This document shows positions 60,837 to 64,000 of a stretch of DNA of 64,000 nucleotides, piece by piece. Origin of the DNA: Brochothrix campestris. Lineage in GTDB: Bacteria; Bacillota; Bacilli; Lactobacillales; Listeriaceae. The DNA lies in assembly GCF_046058945.1 (NCBI RefSeq), contig NZ_CP175511.1, positions 1,240,001 to 1,304,000 of the forward strand, in the 5' to 3' direction. The position numbers and the translations under genes were made by a program. Within the stretch, counting starts at the first letter, position 1; every line of letters begins with the position of its first letter. Below the pieces are notes generated by a model, which saw nothing but the letters and a program-made list of their open reading frames with translations, searched no databases and was not told where the DNA came from.

Positions 60837-63533
60837 CTATTTCTGCACGGCTTTCTGGCGTAAAATCAGCGGTAAAATACCCCCGTTACGATAATAGATT
60901 ACGTCGATTAAACTATCAAATCTTACAATGGCTTGAAATTTCAGGATTTTCTCCCCTTGCGTAGCCGTTACTTCGACCATTTCACGAACACCTGCTGTAT
61001 CATCAATCGCAATATCAAACACTTCGTCGCCGTTTAATCCGAGCGACGCTGCTGATTGTCCATCAATAAATTGCAACGGTAAAATACCCATTAACACAAG
61101 GTTAGAACGATGAATTCGTTCATAGCTTTCAGCAATTACGGCTTTAACACCGAGTAATTTCGGCCCTTTCGCTGCCCAGTCACGGCTCGACCCCATTCCA
61201 TAATCTTTACCCGCAAGTACAACCAATGGTGTTTGTGTCTCTTTATAACGCATTGCAGCATCATAAATTGATGAGACCTCAGCTGTTGGCCAATAGGTAG
61301 TATAGCCACCTTCTGTGCCCGGTGCAACCTTGTTGCGAATCCGAATATTAGCAAAGGTACCACGCATCATCACCTCGTGGTGACCACGTCGTGAGCCATA
61401 CGAGTTAAACGAACGAATTGGTACGTCATGCGCTCTTAAATAAAGGCCTGCCGGTGTATCTTTTCCGATGGCACCAGCTGGTGAAATATGGTCGGTTGTC
61501 ACTGAATCGCCAAAGTAAGCTAATACACGTCCACCGCTAATCGGTTGTATTGGTTCAATTGCCATTTGCAACGCATCAAAGAATGGCGGATTTGCAATAT
61601 AAGTTGATGTTTCATCCCAGTTATAGGCAGCCTCATCAGTTGTTTCAATTGCGTTCCACACCTCATTGTCATTAAACACTTGTGCGTATTGTTTGCTGAA
61701 TATTTCTGGTGTTACAACGGTTTTCACTAATGCCTCAACCGCTGCTTTATCCGGCCAGAGGTCACGCAAGTATATTGAAGTGCCGCTTTGATCTGTTCCG
61801 AGCGCTTCCGTTTCAAAGTCAAAGGCAGTCGTTCCCGCTAAAGCATAGGCCACCACGAGCGGTGGTGAAGCCAAGTAGTTCGCCTTCGTTAACGGGTGAA
61901 TCCGACCTTCAAAGTTACGGTTACCACTTAAGACCGACGATACGAGTAAGTCTTCGCGTTGAATGGCCGCTTCGATTTCAGGCAATAACGGACCGGAGTT
62001 CCCAATACAGGTCGTACAGCCATAACCAACGAGGTTGAAACCGAGTTGATCCATATAAGGCGTTAAGCCCGCATCATCTAAATAAGCCGTCACTACTTTT
62101 GATCCCGGCGCTAACGAGGTTTTAACGTAGCGTGGCACTTTCAAGCCAAGTTCAACGGCACGTTTCGCAATCAAACCTGCGCATAATAACACATACGGAT
62201 TTGACGTGTTCGTACAAGAGGTAATGGCAGCAATCGCCACAGCGCCTGTCGGCATCGCTAACGTTTCACCATCATCAAACGTAATCTGCGCTGTCTTTTG
62301 CGTCTCGGCTGCGCTTAAACCGAAACCTTGATTTCCGACCGGTGCTTGCAAAGCGGTTTCAAACGCCGTTTTCATCTCTGTCAAGGGTATTAAGTCTTGC
62401 GGACGCTTTGGTCCCGCTAAGTTCGGCATGATTTCTGCCAAATCAATCGTCACACTCGAACTGTAAGCAATTGTTTCTGTTGTATCATGGAACAGATGAT
62501 TGTCTTTTAAATAGCGTTCAATCACGTTTATTTTAGCTTGCTTTCGTCCTGTTAGGGCTAAATAAGCTAATGATTCGGCATCGACTGGGAAAAAGCCACA
62601 GGTTGCTCCGTATTCAGGTGCCATGTTGGCAATCGTTGCTCGATCAGACAAGGTTAAGCTTGCTAATCCTGCCCCGGTAAACTCAACAAACTTACCGACA
62701 ACACCATGTTGACGTAGCACTTGTGTCACTTTTAAGGCTAAGTCAGTTGCGGTCGCACCGGCTGGCAATGCGTTTAATAAAGTGACGCCGACAACTTCGG
62801 GCACAGGGAAGTACGACGGTTGACCGAGCATCCCTGCTTCTGCTTCAATTCCGCCAACACCCCACCCCAGTACACCTAAGGCATTAACCATCGTCGTATG
62901 CGAATCGGTGCCGACGAGTGTATCTGGATACAAGACCGTGCCTTGTTCAGTCGTCTGTTCAAACACCACCCGCGCTAGAAATTCTAAGTTAACTTGATGT
63001 ACAATACCCGTTGCTGGTGGCACTGCTTGATAATTATCAAAGGCATTCTGGGCCCATTTTAAAAACTCATAGCGTTCTTGGTTGCGTTTAAACTCCATCA
63101 CCATATTCCGTTGCAACGCTTCATGCGTCCCGTACGTATCAACCTGAACCGAATGGTCAATCACTAAATCAACTGGCACTTCAGGGTTAATTGCTTCAGG
63201 ATTCCCCCCCAGTTGTTTGAGGGCATCGCGCATTGCTGCTAAATCAACCACCGCAGGTACACCGGTGAAATCTTGTAAAATAACCCGAGCTGGTTTAAAC
63301 GGCACTTCGCCGGATTGGTCGGTCGGTTGCCACTGCGCTAATGTTTGTACATGTTCTTCCGTAATGATTAAGCCATCGTGTTGTCGTAACACCGATTCGA
63401 GTAACACACGAATGCTGTATGGCAATGTGGTAACATCGCGCAGCTGCGCCTCGCAATAAGCCGCAATATCAAAATATGTGTATTCTTCCCCATCGACCAT
63501 TGTTTTTGCTACAAATTGCTCATTGTTTAACAT
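60837..63533 (-). CDS. acnA: Aconitate hydratase A
   Basis: Citrate/isocitrate isomerase with a 4Fe-4S cluster. 898 residues. Cluster ligands: Cys in ITSCTNTSNPYVL (about 436) and the CxxC pair in GYGCTTCIGNSGPL (about 503). LVGTDSHTTMVNALGVLGWG and GGIEAEAGMLGQP are family signatures. The swivel domain carries SFNSYGSRRGHHEVMMRGTF and DYGMGSSRDWAAKGP. Complete. RBS GGGGG. A full aconitase is not universal in lactic-acid bacteria, so a partial TCA route to glutamate is likely. No citrate synthase or isocitrate dehydrogenase gene lies beside it here. Confidence 0.97.
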   Translation of the reverse strand: MLNNEQFVAKTMVDGEEYTYFDIAAYCEAQLRDVTTLPYSIRVLLESVLRQHDGLIITEEHVQTLAQWQPTDQSGEVPFKPARVILQDFTGVPAVVDLAAMRDALKQLGGNPEAINPEVPVDLVIDHSVQVDTYGTHEALQRNMVMEFKRNQERYEFLKWAQNAFDNYQAVPPATGIVHQVNLEFLARVVFEQTTEQGTVLYPDTLVGTDSHTTMVNALGVLGWGVGGIEAEAGMLGQPSYFPVPEVVGVTLLNALPAGATATDLALKVTQVLRQHGVVGKFVEFTGAGLASLTLSDRATIANMAPEYGATCGFFPVDAESLAYLALTGRKQAKINVIERYLKDNHLFHDTTETIAYSSSVTIDLAEIMPNLAGPKRPQDLIPLTEMKTAFETALQAPVGNQGFGLSAAETQKTAQITFDDGETLAMPTGAVAIAAITSCTNTSNPYVLLCAGLIAKRAVELGLKVPRYVKTSLAPGSKVVTAYLDDAGLTPYMDQLGFNLVGYGCTTCIGNSGPLLPEIEAAIQREDLLVSSVLSGNRNFEGRIHPLTKANYLASPPLVVAYALAGTTAFDFETEALGTDQSGTSIYLRDLWPDKAAVEALVKTVVTPEIFSKQYAQVFNDNEVWNAIETTDEAAYNWDETSTYIANPPFFDALQMAIEPIQPISGGRVLAYFGDSVTTDHISPAGAIGKDTPAGLYLRAHDVPIRSFNSYGSRRGHHEVMMRGTFANIRIRNKVAPGTEGGYTTYWPTAEVSSIYDAAMRYKETQTPLVVLAGKDYGMGSSRDWAAKGPKLLGVKAVIAESYERIHRSNLVLMGILPLQFIDGQSAASLGLNGDEVFDIAIDDTAGVREMVEVTATQGEKILKFQAIVRFDSLIDVIYYRNGGILPLILRQKAVQK

Positions 63534-63561
63534 CGAATACCCCCATTTTCACCGCTTTATT

Positions 63562-63596
63562 TTCTGTCAGAATAATAAGAAAATTCTGTTCAGAAT
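63562..63596. promoter_or_regulatory. Two tandem TTCTG-CAGAA palindromes upstream of acnA
   Basis: TTCTG-T-CAGAA at 63562-63572 and ATTCTG-TT-CAGAAT at 63583-63596, centred about 22 bp apart, 30-63 bp before the acnA start. Likely regulator binding sites; the protein is unknown. Confidence 0.5.
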
Positions 63597-63682
63597 AAAT
63601 GCGCCCGTTGTGTTACTGACGCTTATCTACTCCTTACTATAGCCTTCTTTCTAACATAAGTAAATTAGATTGTATTTTAAAA

Positions 63683-63707
63683 TAGAGATAAGTTTTACTT
63701 ATCTCTA
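63683..63707. terminator. Perfect 10-bp hairpin in the gap before acnA
   Basis: TAGAGATAAG / CTTATCTCTA with a 5-nt loop and TTTTAAAA on the minus strand. Either a second terminator for the gene at 63763 or an operator. Confidence 0.55.
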
Positions 63708-63719
63708 TACATTAGAAAA

Positions 63720-63762
63720 ACAGCACCGATGTTTAACTAGTACTGTTAAACGTCTGTGCTGT
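63720..63762 (-). terminator. Terminator after the transglycosylase-like gene
   Basis: Long arms with ACAGCAC / GTGCTGT and GTTTAAC / GTTAAAC pairing, T5 on the minus strand, abutting the stop codon. Confidence 0.8.
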
Positions 63763-64000
63763 TTAGTTTTGTGCCAATTTTTTATACAGGTCATAATAAT
63801 ATAAAATATCGGTCACATAAATATCAGAATGGTTATAATCGAAAATCGCCTTTTTGAGATGTTTGCGGTCGACGCTTGCCTTCGTTTTATCGAGGTAATT
63901 GGCTGTGCTAAAAACCGCATCACTAAGGTTCATCGGATCAGCTTTTCCATCCTTATCACCGTCAATTCCATAACCACCGTACTTGGCAATCACATCGAGA
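63763..64000 (-). CDS. Lytic transglycosylase-like protein (partial, 5' end outside the window)
   Basis: The last 79 codons of a cell-wall lysozyme-like protein. GIDGDKDGKADPMNLSDAVF followed by STANYLDKT, and KAIFDYNHSDIYVTDILYYYDLYKKL, match the C-terminal half of SLT-type membrane-bound transglycosylases (the 'DGDGKADPWN...ANYL...YNHS..YV' pattern). The catalytic Glu and N-terminal anchor lie beyond base 64000. Cleaves peptidoglycan glycan strands by family. Own terminator. Confidence 0.78.
   Translation of the reverse strand, partial: LDVIAKYGGYGIDGDKDGKADPMNLSDAVFSTANYLDKTKASVDRKHLKKAIFDYNHSDIYVTDILYYYDLYKKLAQN

Overview
The window is chromosomal DNA of a low-GC Gram-positive bacterium, most likely a member of the Lactobacillales of the Enterococcaceae/Carnobacteriaceae type. 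The signs are strong Shine-Dalgarno sites, a Gram-positive PolC, RNase J2, WxL/DUF916 surface proteins, a Csn2-type II-A CRISPR system and an Eep-like RseP. I cannot name the genus. Most genes lie on the minus strand, and no tRNA or rRNA genes were seen.

Housekeeping blocks (minus strand unless stated). 1-1342: end of an amino-acid ABC transporter. 1565-3154 (+): an ABC-F ATPase. 3467-9296: tag, then an asd-lysC-dapA-rnjB operon (lysine/diaminopimelate synthesis and RNase J2) with a clear promoter. 15977-26041: pnp, rpsO and the classical rimP-nusA-rnpM-ylxQ-infB-rbfA-truB-ribF translation operon. 26402-30721: polC. 52474-60588: rpsB-tsf, pyrH-frr, then uppS-cdsA-rseP-proS. 60837-63533: aconitase. 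The right edge holds the end of a transglycosylase-like gene.

Accessory blocks. (1) 10874-14227 is a compact circular-bacteriocin operon. It encodes a new enterocin NKR-5-3B-like precursor, a large membrane protein, a SpoIIM/DUF95 protein, an ABC ATPase and a further membrane protein, preceded by a small XRE regulator. (2) 14332-15899 is an ISL3-family insertion sequence with an internally deleted transposase. Its 8-bp target duplication lies in the loop of what was the pnp terminator. (3) 33779-41399 is a complete type II-A CRISPR-Cas system: a 24-repeat array, csn2, cas2, cas1, cas9 and a divergently transcribed tracrRNA. It sits against a collapsed sugar-PTS/beta-phosphoglucomutase locus. 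(4) 41561-44194 holds an Rpn-type nuclease and a GIY-YIG/DUF2075 ATPase, which extend the CRISPR region into a probable defence island. (5) 44330-50480 holds a LytTR regulator with an abnormal start, a decayed ABC exporter and a four-gene WxL/DUF916 cell-surface operon. Upstream of that operon are two 8-bp direct repeats exactly 21 bp apart, the geometry of LytTR binding sites.

The items I rate most worth following are the circular bacteriocin operon, the insertion of the IS into the pnp terminator loop, the 16-nt inverted copy of the CRISPR repeat at the csn2 stop codon in the array leader, and the LytTR/WxL regulatory pairing.
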